The notes beneath the pieces were generated by a model, which was not told the DNA's origin, did not search any database, and was given only the letters and a program-made list of their open reading frames with translations. Shown one piece after another: positions 29,891-39,399 of a stretch of 64,000 nt of DNA. Made by a program: the position numbers and the translations under genes. Source of the DNA: Ariolimax columbianus (Eukaryota; Mollusca; Gastropoda; Stylommatophora; Arionidae); the NCBI GenBank assembly GCA_036924085.1, contig JAVGWX010000018.1, positions 22,378,964-22,442,963 on the forward strand, given 5' to 3'. Numbering within the stretch: position 1 is the stretch's first letter; the number at the start of each line of letters is the position of its first letter.

Positions 29891-30060
29891 ATTCAACCTC
29901 CAATCAACTGCACTAGTGTAGTCTGGCTAAGAGAATAGGGATCGCAGTGAGAAGGCAAATCAGGCACCTACATTTGCCTGCTGAAATAGGATGTGTTGGA
30001 CCGAAAGACGCGGATATCGCAGGTTCTTCGTAAACTTCAACATAAGGTCACACCGTCCTT
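29891..30060 (+). mobile_element. GAA-tailed SINE-like element, partial
   Basis: GTAGTCTGGCTAAGAGAATA, GGATGTGTTGGACCGAAAG, GCGGATATCGCAGG and TAAACTTCAACATAAGGTCA follow the subtype at 11105-11282. The tail region is replaced by unique sequence. Confidence 0.75.
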
Positions 30061-30394
30061 TTCATGACGAGCGCCATAACAGATACAGAAAAAACCGAAA
30101 GAACATGATTGTGGTAATGAAGAAAAACGAACAGAAGACGATAATGACGAAATAGCCGACGAATATACAGAAGCATAAGACGAAGAAAGTGAAGAGAAAG
30201 TCGGAGATTATGAAGATAAAGAAAAAATAGGTAGTTGCAGAAGATAGTAATGGTAATAATGATGAAAAACAACACGAACAAGAAGATGATGAAGAAGGTA
30301 GCTTACGGCAATATCTGATGTGATGAATGCCACTGTGCATGAGGCACACAGTATGGGTCGTTCCAGAGATATCTTAACCTGTCGCTGTACGGCA
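30061..30394. other. Unassigned A-rich sequence
   Basis: AGAA-rich but not clearly tandem, grading into the polypurine tract. No gene. Confidence 0.5.
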
Positions 30395-30755
30395 AAACAT
30401 GATAAGCGAAAAGAAGAAGAAGAAGATGAAAAGCAAAAGAACAAGAAGAACAAGAAAAACAAGAGGAAGCAGAAAAAGCAAGAAGAAGAAGAAGAAAAAA
30501 AAAGGAGGCGACGACGAAGAAAAAGAAGAAGAAACAAAGGAGAAAAAGAAGAAGAAAAAGAAGATGACGAAGAAGAAGAGTGATGATGATGAAGATTATG
30601 AAGAATTACAATCAAAATGGTAAAAAGAAGATTTAGTAGAAGAATATGAAGAAGAAGAAGAAGAAGAAGAAGAAGAAGAAGAAGATGCAGAGAAGAAGAT
30701 AAAAAGATGAAGCAGATACAAGAAGAAGAAGAAGAAGAAGAAGAAGAAGAAGAAG

Positions 30756-30787
<32 letters not shown>

Positions 30788-30830
30788 CAACCAAATCAAG
30801 AATATAATGAAGAAGAAGATAAAATCCAGA
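30395..30830. repeat. (GAA)n polypurine tract
   Basis: Purine-rich GAA repeats, purest at 30645-30685 and 30720-30785. Confidence 0.95.
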
Positions 30831-31430
30831 AATGGACGTGACAGCAAACATGCGCCATAACCATCAAGGCCTGTATAAATCAATAATCCAGAAGCTGTAA
30901 TATTGACATCCAAATATGAGCCGAGACCGAAACTTCTGCAACCAAACTTCTGCTACTTCCATCGCTAAACGTATAGGCTAAGTCCAACCACACCACAGAC
31001 TGCACCCCCTTGCTCTTTGCTCGGAAATCATCTAGCCAGCTCAAGTTCCGTCTATTTTCAGGGTTAAACTGCTTTTCGTCGATACTTACGAGCTCTGACT
31101 AGTTTTGTGAAGCTGAGTAGCCGAGTGGTTAGAGTGATTGTTGCTCCTGTTTTAGGTGCGGCGTTTGGTCCTGGGTAGCGACAAGCTATAGAATACCCAA
31201 CAGAAGATGAGTACCTGTTTTGTAGTTAAGGAAGTCAAGAGACCGACGTAAGAAAACTGTTGAACGTGCACATTACACGAAACTGTCAGTTATGTACGAT
31301 GACGTTTCGAAAACTTCATCCCCAACGGTAGTGCTGTAGAATCGTACTACTACAACCACAATGTTTGTAATAGCCGTGCTTTTTACAAACCGCAAAAGGG
31401 TACTCAACAACCAAACTACGGGCTTTGTAT
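30831..31430 (+). other. Unassigned, with a tRNA-like SINE head at 31110-31190
   Basis: AGCTGAGTAGCCGAGTGGTTAG contains an A-box-like TAGCCGAGTGG. About 35 bp on, TTTGGTCCTGGGTAGC is a weak B-box. This looks like a decayed tRNA-derived SINE head. The rest is unique sequence. Confidence 0.45.
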
Positions 31431-33115
31431 CGGGGTGCGAGGCCTGACTTCTGGGGGTGTGAGACCTTACTTCCTGGGGTGTGAGACCTGACTTCTAATG
31501 GTATAAAACCTGATTTTTATTGGTCTGAGACCTTACTTCTGGGGGTCTGAGACCTGACTTCTGGGGGTATGAGACCTGACTTCTTGGGGTGAGAGACCTG
31601 ACTTCTGGGGATGTGAAACCTGACTTCTGGGGGTGTGAGACCTGACTTCTAATGGTATAAAACCTGACTTTTATTGGTCTGAGACCTTACTTCTGGGGGT
31701 GTGAGATCTGATTTCTAATGTTCTGAGACCTGACTTCTAGGGATGTGAGACCTAACTTCGGTTGGTGTAAGACCTGACTTCCGGTGGTGTGAGGCCTGAC
31801 CACTAATGATCTGAGACCTGACTTCTGGGGGTGTGAGACCTGACTTTTGAGGGTGTCAGACCTGACTTCTAATGGTATAAGACCTGACTTCTGGGGGTAT
31901 GAAACCTGACTTCTGGGGGTGTGAGACCTGACTTCTGGGGGTGCGAGACCTGACTTCTATGGTATAAACCTGACTTTTATTGGTCTGAGATCTTACTTCT
32001 GGGGGTGTGAGACCTGACTTCTAATGGTAAAAAACCTGACTTTTATTGGTCTGAGACCTGACTTCTGGGGGTGTGAGACCTAACTTAATAATGGTATAAA
32101 ACCGGTCTTCTATTGGTGTGAGATCTAACTTATGGGGGTGTGAGACCTGACTTCTAATGTTCTGAGACCTGACTTCTAGGGATGTGAGACCTGACTTCGG
32201 TTTGTGTGAGACCTGACTTCCGGTGGTGTGAGACCTGACTTCTAATGGTGTGAGGCATGATTGCTGGGGTTATGAGACCTGACTTCTGGAGGTGTGAGAC
32301 CTAACTTCTAATGTTTTGAGACCTGATTTCTGGGGGTGTGAGACCTGACTTCGGTTGGTGTGAGACCTGACTTCCGGTGGTGTGAGACCTGACTTCTAAT
32401 GGTGTGAGGCATGATTGCTGGGGTTATGAGACCTGACTTCTGGAGGTGTGAGACCTAACTTCTAATGTTCTGAGACCTGATTTCTGGGGGTGTGAGACCT
32501 GACTTCTAATGGTCTGAGACCTGACTTCTGGGGGTGTGAGACTTAACTTCTGAGGGTGTGAGACCTGACTTCTAATGGTATAGGACCTGACTTATGGGGG
32601 TATGAGACCTGAATTCTGTGGATTTTGACCAGACTTCTGGAGGTGTGAGACCTGACGTCTGGGGGTGTGAGACCTGACTTCTAATGGTATAAGACCTGAC
32701 TTCTATTGGTCTGAGACCTGACTTCTGAGGATGTGAGACCTGACTTCTATTGGTCTGAGATCTAACTAATGCGGGTACGAAACCTGACTTCTAATGGTCT
32801 GAGACCTGACTTCTGGGGGTTTGAGACCTGACTTCTGGTGGCGTGAGACCTGACTTCTGGGTGTGTGAGACATGGATTTTGGGGGTGTTAGATATGACTT
32901 CTGAGCGTGTTAGACATGACTTCTAGAAATGTTTGAGCTGCCTTCATTGGGTGCTAGACCTAACTTCTGGGTGTGTGAGACATGGATTTTGGGGGTTTAG
33001 ATATGACTTCTGAGCGTGTTAGACATGCCTTGTAGAAGTGTTAGAGCTGTCTTATATGGGAGCTAGACCTGACTTCTGAGTGTGTGAGACATGACTTCTG
33101 AGTCTGTGAATGTGG
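31431..33115. repeat. 22-bp minisatellite, ~75 units
   Basis: Unit GAGACCTGACTTCTGGGGGT plus GT, with alternates CTAATGGTAT, TTATTGGTCT, GGTTGGTGTG and CGGTGGTGTG. Sets of alternates recur in the same order (31630-31700 resembles 31490-31560; 32190-32300 resembles 32345-32450), showing higher-order duplication. The 3' edge (32870-33115) is decayed. Confidence 0.97.
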
Positions 33116-33339
33116 CAAAACTTATTTGTGTAAGATATGCCTGCTTATTTAGATAGAAGCAAAATCTCAATTGAAAAAAAAAACCAACAAATAAACTGGA
33201 CTACATTGCCTTGCATTATCTCAGGTAATGTGATAACACAGCACAGAGAAACCGTGGTTTAGCGTAAAGATTGTATCTATGTCGTATTAAAATAAATTAC
33301 ATTCGTTTGTTTTTAAAAAAAAATATACGTTTCAACTTT
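33116..33339. other. Unassigned AT-rich spacer
   Basis: No feature recognised. Confidence 0.5.
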
Positions 33340-33627
33340 AAGGCTTTCTGCATCTGTAGGCAGTTTTTGATTTGAAAAGAACATCTGATGAGTTCGAGAG
33401 GAGGTTTGTTTGAGAGAATATATATAAAGTTATGTGACACATTTATTGAGTAGTTTAGATAATTGTTTGTGGTATTGCATTTATTAAGCTTTTGAGAGTC
33501 ATCTGTTGACTCAATAGGGCATTTGTGAAAGTTGTGGAGCAACATATGATACTCGATTGAAAAAGCATTTGTAGATATACAATTTGTTAAGGAAGACATT
33601 TGTAGCAAAGATATGACATTTGAGCAA
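33340..33627. repeat. Decayed 36-bp minisatellite (left part)
   Basis: Degenerate versions of the unit seen cleanly at 33900-34350, for example GTTAAGGAAGACATTTGTAG near 33587 and GAAAAAGCATTTGTAGATAT near 33560. It is separated from the clean part by a LINE insertion. Confidence 0.7.
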
Positions 33628-33875
33628 GAGTTCATAGCTACAAATTAACTAAAGAAAGGTCCAGATTAGATATTAGGAAATATGTGTTTAGTCAGAGAGT
33701 GGTGAATGCTTCGAATGCATTGCCACAGAAAGTAGTGGAGGCAAGTATTATCAATGCATTTAAGAATAGAATGGATGCGCATAGCTTTTAGAGTAAAGAA
33801 ATGTTCATGAAACTGGTTGTATAGAGACTCTACATAGTCTTCTAAAACAGTATAAAGACGTTTAAGTTAAGTTAA
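33628..33875 (+). mobile_element. CR1-like LINE 3' end, inserted in an array
   Basis: AGCTACAAATTAACTAAAGA, TTTAGTCAGAGAGTGGTGAA, TGCATTTAAGAATAGAATGG and CTTCTAAAACAGTATAAAGA, then TTAAGTTAAGTTAA. The same end is found at 40595-40840 and 44635-44880. The TTAAG-type tail is unlike the GAA tail of the I/jockey-group LINE. The 36-bp units continue on both sides. Confidence 0.85.
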
Positions 33876-34500
33876 GGATGACATCTGTATCGAGGATATG
33901 ACATTTGTTAAGGAAGACATTAACAGGGAAGATTGGAAAAGACATTTGTAAAGAAGATAGGTTATTTGTTTTGGAAAAGATATTTGTAGAGAAGATCGGA
34001 TATTTGATTAAGAAAACATTTGTAGAAAAGATCGGATATTTGTTTAGGAAGACATTTGTAGAGGAGATCGGATATTTGTTTAGGAAGACATTTGTAGAGA
34101 AGATCGGATATTTGTTTCAGAAGACCTTTGTAGAGAAGATCGGGTATTTGTTGAGGAAGACATATGTAGAGGAAACCGGATATTTGTTTAGGAAGACATT
34201 TGTAGAGAAGATCGGATATTTGTTTAGGAAGACATTTGTAGAGGAGATCGGATATTTGTTTAGGAAGACATTTGTAGAGGAGATCGGAAATTTGTTTAGG
34301 AAGACATTTGTAGAGGAGATCGGATATTTGTTTAAGAAGACATCTGTCGAATATTTGAGACATATGCTTTGTTTACTATGTGGAAATATTTTCAAAAGCA
34401 TATGTCGAATTTCAGAGAACATTAAAATGAGCGTTGGAAAATATTTGATCAGTTTCCGAAGAGTTTGTCGACTTACTGAGGAGCACTTTGTTGTGTAGCG
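33876..34500. repeat. 36-bp minisatellite (right part)
   Basis: Unit GATCGGATATTTGTTTAGGA then AGACATTTGTAGAGGA, about 12 clean units to 34350 and decayed units to ~34500. The 12-residue repeats on both strands reflect the period only. Confidence 0.95.
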
Positions 34501-34859
34501 GGCATTCGTTGAATTACGTGCCTTGCATTCACAGCCATATCCACAGAGAGAACAAACAAACAAGCAGACTGACGCGGTTGGCATGACAACCGCTTCTTAA
34601 GACCGCATCTAGGGACTGCTGGTATTACAAATATTCTTAATCATCTCAAGGCGGCCCGACCACACAGGAACGGCGGGCGAGAACAAAAGAGCTGGTGCAC
34701 TCAACACCCTCGACAACACTAATCACCTGTGTTCAGATCTTCGTGGTGTATACCTTCGATCGGCAACTGGTTTACGGTAATGATTCCCATCTTAGACATA
34801 TTTCAAATGACTTACAAATATTCAAGAGTTTCCCCAATAGCAACAGTTAATATTACACA
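34501..34859. other. Unassigned sequence
   Basis: No repeat or gene recognised. Confidence 0.5.
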
Positions 34860-35049
34860 TCTTAGTCCATTTGTTTCAAATTTGTTCTTCTAACCTTCAT
34901 CTAATCACCACATCTGATACTCGTTAAATCTCTTCTAACCTTCATCTAATCACCATACCTGATAATCGTTAAATCTATTCTAATCTCCCTCTACTCACAT
35001 ACCTGATACTCGTTCACTCTCTTCTAATTGTCATCTAATCACCACATCT
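34860..35049. repeat. 45-bp minisatellite, left part, with TSD
   Basis: Units of CTTCATCTAATCACCACATC then TGATACTCGTTAAATCTCTT and CTAAC. The last 12 bp, ATCACCACATCT (35038-35049), are repeated at 38548-38559 on the other side of the inserted rDNA-mosaic element. Confidence 0.93.
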
Positions 35050-35089
35050 TCTTCTTCTTCTTCTTCTTCGTACGTTGTTTACAGCGATA

Positions 35090-35690
35090 TTTACGTTGCA
35101 CTGTTTTATTTTGTTAAGCCCGTGGCTCAGTGCATCCGATTCCAACAAGCGTTTCTGTAGGGTTGCCCTCCTTAGCCTTTGGCCGTCCCCAGCCTAACTG
35201 CAAGGCAGCAGTTGTTTTTGGTCAGAGTTGTCTCTCTTAGGAAGTTGTCTTGCAGGACTATCGAGTCTTCCCTACTCGTGTCTATAGGGTTTGGCAATGA
35301 TATGATGGACTATGTACTAGTTTGTACTATCCCGGAAGAGAGGCAGTCCAGTGTGACTTTGTCCCAGGATCGTCACGTCCTGCCAGAAACGTAGCATATG
35401 CATGTGAGTGAGGTATCTCTTTGCTCCCTTTATTTTCTTGGCTCATCTGCAGTGATGGTACGCCTAGCATTCCCCGCGACCCGGGAGGTTGTCACAATAG
35501 GGCAGGAGGTGCAATGTCCGCTGGACTGCATCTCTTCTGCGTCCATTGCGATGACTGATAGCAGACAGAGGCAAAGAGCGAGGCAGGAGTGCATTTTACC
35601 AAGTGCATTTCTGCAGCTCGACCGGGCCGGGCTGAGACGCAAGCCCCAGCCGTGTCGTAGCCTCCCATCAAAGCGGTGCTGAGATTTATG
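35090..35690 (-). other. Unrecognised 3' region of the rDNA-mosaic element
   Basis: About 600 bp conserved between the two copies (5889-6503 and here) with few differences and not recognised as rRNA. A minus-strand frame of 147 codons (35430-35873) corresponds to a 177-codon frame in copy 1 (6244-6777), but it runs through 28S-like segment A and resembles no protein family I know. This region should hold whatever sequence or structure is recognised by the reverse transcriptase. Confidence 0.6.
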
Positions 35691-35790
35691 GCGGTATTCT
35701 GGCTTAGAGGCGTTCGGCCGTAGTCCCTCATATGGTAGCTTATCAGCAAAGCACGTGGACCAAATGTCAGCGACCTGTGATTCCTCTCGA
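35691..35790 (-). pseudogene. 28S rRNA 3'-end fragment A (degenerate)
   Basis: Counterpart of 6504-6603: TTCTGGCTTAGAGGCGTTCG, GTAGTCCCTCATATGGTAGC, CAAAGCACGTGGACCAAATG and TTCCTCTCG follow the complement of 28S in order. Confidence 0.77.
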
Positions 35791-36090
35791 AATAGTGCAT
35801 TTGACCAGGGGACAAGCCTGGTCATTGCACGGAGATGTTGTTCGCCTGGTGTGCGGACATATCTCATGGTCAAGGGTTGAGTCTCAGCAGTTCGCAGTGA
35901 GGTAGCTGATCTACTGCTTAGGGCACCCCGACCTCATCGCCGTATAGGATGAATATCGAGCAGCTTACCGCCCGCTTTGATCGGCGGACGGTAGAGACCT
36001 CATTCTGCGGCTCGACTGGGCGGGGCTGGAGCGGGAGCCCCAGGTCGCCACCATGTCGAAACCTCCATTTGCAATCGTGCTGAGCTTTTG

Positions 36091-36300
36091 GGCTGGATTT
36101 TGGCTTAGAGACGTTCGGCCGTAATCCCTCACCTTGTAGACTCGCGCCGTTGGCTTATCAGCCTAGTACGTGAACCAAATGTCTGCGGCTCCTCTCGAGT
36201 TGAGCAGGATTACCGTAGCAGCGCCCTGTCATTAGTAGGGTAAAACTGACATGTCTTCCGAGGGTCTATTTCCAGCACCCGTTCAATATTAGGCCGGACG
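36091..36300 (-). pseudogene. 28S rRNA 3'-end fragment B (longest)
   Basis: Counterpart of 6938-7146, with the clearest collinear 28S words: TTGGCTTATCAGCCTAGTAC, CCTCTCGAGTTGAGCAGGAT, AGTAGGGTAAAACTGAC and GGGTCTATTTCCAGCACCCG. Confidence 0.85.
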
Positions 36301-36330
36301 TATCAATAGTTTTTAGTTTGTCAATGGCCA

Positions 36331-36468
36331 AGTTTCTGGAACCTGCGATTTCTGCAGGGTTAAGACCAGATTACCATAGCAGACGCTCTTTCATTAGGGG
36401 GTTAAGAGACTGACCTGTCTTCCGTGGGTCTAATACCAGCATATGTTCACTATTAGACCCCACGAAGG
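36331..36468 (-). pseudogene. 28S rRNA 3'-end fragment C
   Basis: GGAACCTGCGATTTCTGCAG, ACCAGATTACCATAGCAG, TGACCTGTCTTCCG, TCTAATACCAGC and TTCACTATTAGACC repeat the later half of fragment B with independent changes. Confidence 0.8.
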
Positions 36469-36500
36469 TGCTCTCGATTTGACAGTCATTCTACAGTATT

Positions 36501-36566
36501 GGCGTGTTAAGTCAATGTAAGCCGCAGGCTCCACTCCTGATAGTGCTTTTCCGTCAATTCCTTTAT
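36501..36566 (-). pseudogene. 18S duplicate segment in the mosaic
   Basis: GCGTGTTAAGTCAATGTAAG, CCGCAGGCTCCACTCCTG and CCGTCAATTCCTTTA duplicate the end of the main 18S block (36700-36770). Confidence 0.9.
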
Positions 36567-36611
36567 AAAAAAACTGAATGCAGACAAACCGAGCCACAGA
36601 GGGCATAACCC

Positions 36612-36670
36612 CAGATTTCCGAGGGTCTAAATCCAGCACCCGTTCCAGATTAGTTAGACCCAATGAAAGT
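36612..36670 (-). pseudogene. 28S rRNA 3'-end fragment D
   Basis: TTTCCGAGGGTCTAAATCCA and GCACCCGTTCCAGATTAG form the shortest of the four 28S-like blocks, placed directly next to the main 18S block. Confidence 0.7.
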
Positions 36671-36699
36671 GGTCTCGGCATGTCAGTCATTTCAGTGTT

Positions 36700-36737
36700 G
36701 GCCGTGTTGAGTCAAATTAAGCCGCAGGTTCCACTCA

Positions 36738-36774
<37 letters not shown>

Positions 36775-37935
36775 TTTGCAACCATACTTCCCCCGGAACC
36801 CAAACACTTTGGTTTCCCGGAAGCTGCCCGCAGAGTCATCGAAGCAACTCCTGCGGATCGCTAGTCGGCATCGTTTATGGTCAGAACTACGACGGTATCT
36901 GATCGTCTTCGCGCCTCTGACTTTCGTTCTTGATTAATGAAAACATTCTTGACAAATGCTTTCGCAGTAGCTCGTCTTACGGCGATCCAAGAATTTCACC
37001 TCTAACGCCGCAATACGAATGCCCCCGTTTGTCCCTGTTAATCATTACCTCCAGTTCCGAAAACCAACAAAATAGAACCGAGGTCCTATTCCATTATTCC
37101 AGGCACCATTATTCAGGCAGCCGAGGCCTGCTTTGAACACTCTAATTTTTTCAAAGTAAACGCGCCGGCCACCCAGGACGCTCAGCGAAGAGCACCCGTG
37201 GGAGAGAGCCAGCAGACGGTAGGGCAGGAGACAACGGGCAGTGAACCGGCGCAAGCCGGACCGCCCGCCTGCGCCTGCGATCCAACTACGAGCTTTTTAA
37301 CTGCAACAACTTTAATATACGCTATTGGAGCTGGAATTACCGCGGCTGCTGGCACCAGACTTGCCCTCCAATAGATCCTCGTTAAAGGGTTTAAAGTGTA
37401 CTTATTCCAATTACGGGGCCTCGAAAGAGTCCCGTATTGTTATTTTTCGTCACTACCTCCCCGTGCCGGGAGTGGGTAAGTTGCACGCCTGCTGCCTTCC
37501 TTGGATGTGGTAGCCGTTTCTCATGCTCGCTCTCCGGAATCGAACCCTGATTCCCCGTTACCAACATGGTAGGCATGTCACGTACCATCGACATTTGATA
37601 GGGCAGACATTTGAAAGATGCGTCGCCGGCACATGAGGCCATGCGATCAGCACAAAGTCATCCAGAGTCACCAGTGGGGACGACGCAACCCCACGAGGGG
37701 AAACGACGATTGGTTTTGAACTAATAAAAGCGCTCTTTCCGCGAGGGTCGGAGCTTGGTATGCATGTATTAGCTCTAGAATTGCCACAGTTATCCAAGTA
37801 GGATCGTGTCATCTAAGGAACCTCGACTGATTTAATGAGCCATTCGCGGTTTCACCGTGAGACAGTGTGAGCTTAGACATGCATGGCTTAATCTTTGAGA
37901 CAAGCATATGACTAGTGGCAGGATCAACCAGATAT
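36700..37935 (-). rRNA. 18S rRNA 5' two-thirds (pseudogene)
   Basis: The complement begins TATCTGGTTGATCCTGCCAC (canonical TACCTGGTTGATCCTGCCAG). It continues AGTCATATGCTTGTCTC, AATGGCTCATTAAATCAG, GGTAACGGGGAATCAGGGTT, CCAGCAGCCGCGGTAATTCC, TAGTTGGATCGCAGGCGCAG, AGGTGAAATTCTTGGAT, GGGAAACCAAAGTGTTTGGG and GGAATTGACGGAAGGGCACC. It stops at CTTAATTTGACTCAACACGG, about 1.23 kb into an ~1.8-kb gene. The 3' third is absent and scattered substitutions hit invariant positions, so this is not a working rRNA gene. Confidence 0.97.
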
Positions 37936-38547
37936 CTGTCGGAGACGTACGTACCGCACACACCGGTCGGCGGAGGACGGGTGTGTAAAAAGCCTCACTG
38001 AGACGGCCGCAGGGACCGACTGACGAACGGACGGACGGTTGTTCCCCCCCCCCTCACTCCGTCGACCTAAGACCGCCTGACAGGGGCCCCTACACACACC
38101 AGACGACCGACCGACCGGGCTCGCTCGCTCTGTGCAGAACGGATTCCAACGACCCCGGCGATGAATTTCACTGGGACTAGAGACAATTTGGCCTGCCCTT
38201 CTCCCGAGGGTTGGTCCCCGGGAGAACACAGGGCCTTCAGGCACAATTCCTGCTTTCCATTTGCCGGTCACAAGCTCTTTGCGAGAGTCTGACCACCAGC
38301 GAGACGAACTGTCGAGCTCTGCTATAAGCCTTAGATAAATCACCACCGACTGACAACGTTTCTCGATACGGACCAGAGCAGCGCACCTCGGCAGAGGAGA
38401 CGCCAAAAACCGCATCCCAATACCTCCACGGGGAAAGGCGAGCAAGCGTTTTCCGCAAGCCCGCGCTATCGCTCCGCCTGGCGGGACTGAGATCGCTTTA
38501 CGAGCACTGGTTGAAATTAAATCGCGGCGGCGAGACAACTACCCCAG
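37936..38547 (-). other. Probable rRNA 5' external transcribed spacer segment
   Basis: Directly upstream, in the 18S sense, of the 18S 5' end. It has a GC-rich, low-conservation composition with a C/G homopolymer near 38045 and CGGTCGGTCGGTCG-type runs, as expected of a spacer. Assignment rests on position. The element's own 5' end is CTGGGGTAGTTGTCTCGCCG at 38547, which would be at or downstream of the rRNA transcription start. Comparison with a complete rDNA unit of the same species would settle this. Confidence 0.7.
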
Positions 38548-38775
38548 ATCACCACATCTGATACTCGTTAAATCTCTTCTAATCTCCATTTAATCAACAT
38601 ACCTGATAATCGTTAAATCTATTCTAATCTTCATCTACTCACATACCTGATACTCGTTAAATCTCTTCTAATCTTCATCTTATCACCAGATCTGATACTC
38701 GTAATCTATTCTAATCTTCATCTAATCACCACACCTGATACTCGTAATCTCTTCTTATCGTCATCTAGTGACCCT
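38548..38775. repeat. 45-bp minisatellite, right part
   Basis: Begins with the right target-site duplication ATCACCACATCT (38548-38559) and continues GATACTCGTTAAATCTCTTC in the phase of the left part, then decays toward 38775. Confidence 0.94.
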
Positions 38776-39399
38776 ATTTAATACGCGTATCTCATTGTTC
38801 ATCATCTCTATTCACCTTCGCCCAACCTCCTCCACCCCGCCTCATTCTCCATCATCTCTTCTCACCTTCAACCTCATTTCCGCTCCCCCTCCCCCAACCT
38901 CACCCACTTTTGCCAATCCTTTCTGCACATGAAGAGAAGTGCTCATATCGAAAAACATCTTCAACATGGCCCAGATATGATCAGCTCAGAAAAACACCAC
39001 GGCACAGAGAAGCAACACTAGAAGAGACAACATTGTGGAACTCTACGTGAACAGTAAATAACAGTAAAGTTCATCAAATACAATCAACATCATTGCAGAC
39101 ATAGACATGATATTTAAAAAAAAAAAAAATTATTTTGTATTTTGTTTTAAATTAACAGTTTGCCTTTCTGGATTCTACTGGCAAATGTGCGGCCTTTTTC
39201 ACCACAGATAATGGTACTTTGGGCGATATCAGGATGTATTGGCCAGTAGAATGGATGCGTGTGTGTATCTGTTTCACTATGCCGATTTTGCAATACAGAA
39301 GTTGTTAGTACTTTTATGTGATGTCTCGGCACTCGGTGGTCTCGAGGTAAGATGTCCATGTCCGTGATTCCGTGACAAAATGTCCCGGATCAAAGGCCG
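38776..39399. other. Unassigned sequence
   Basis: Pyrimidine-rich then AT-rich, with a poly(A) of 13 at 39116. No gene recognised. Confidence 0.5.

Larger units (their letters stand above)
35050..38547 (-). mobile_element. rDNA-mosaic retroelement, copy 2 (longest)
   Basis: A 3.5-kb insertion in a 45-bp minisatellite, bounded by the 12-bp duplication ATCACCACATCT; the array resumes in register on the far side. In its own sense it has a ~0.6-kb GC-rich leader resembling an rRNA 5' external spacer and the 18S 5' end through ~1.2 kb of 18S. Interleaved degenerate 28S 3'-end and 18S segments follow (36670-35691), then ~0.6 kb unrecognised, and the terminus CGTACGAAGAAGAAGAAGAAG. There is no enzyme-coding frame, so it must be non-autonomous. 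The terminal CGTACG, the GAA tail and the 12-bp duplication are those of the LINE copies in this window. An rDNA unit interrupted by an R-type element is excluded by the non-rDNA flanks and the duplication. Confidence 0.9.

Noticed and set aside
36700..37935. A functional 18S rRNA gene on the minus strand
   Set aside because: The 3' third is missing, the sequence switches to mosaic fragments after CTCAACACGG, conserved positions are mutated (including the TACCTGG start), and the block lies between target-site duplications.
35050..38547. An rDNA unit carrying an R-type LINE insertion in 18S
   Set aside because: The flanks are a 45-bp minisatellite on both sides, there is no RT frame in the inserted part, and the 12-bp direct repeat encloses the rRNA sequence itself.
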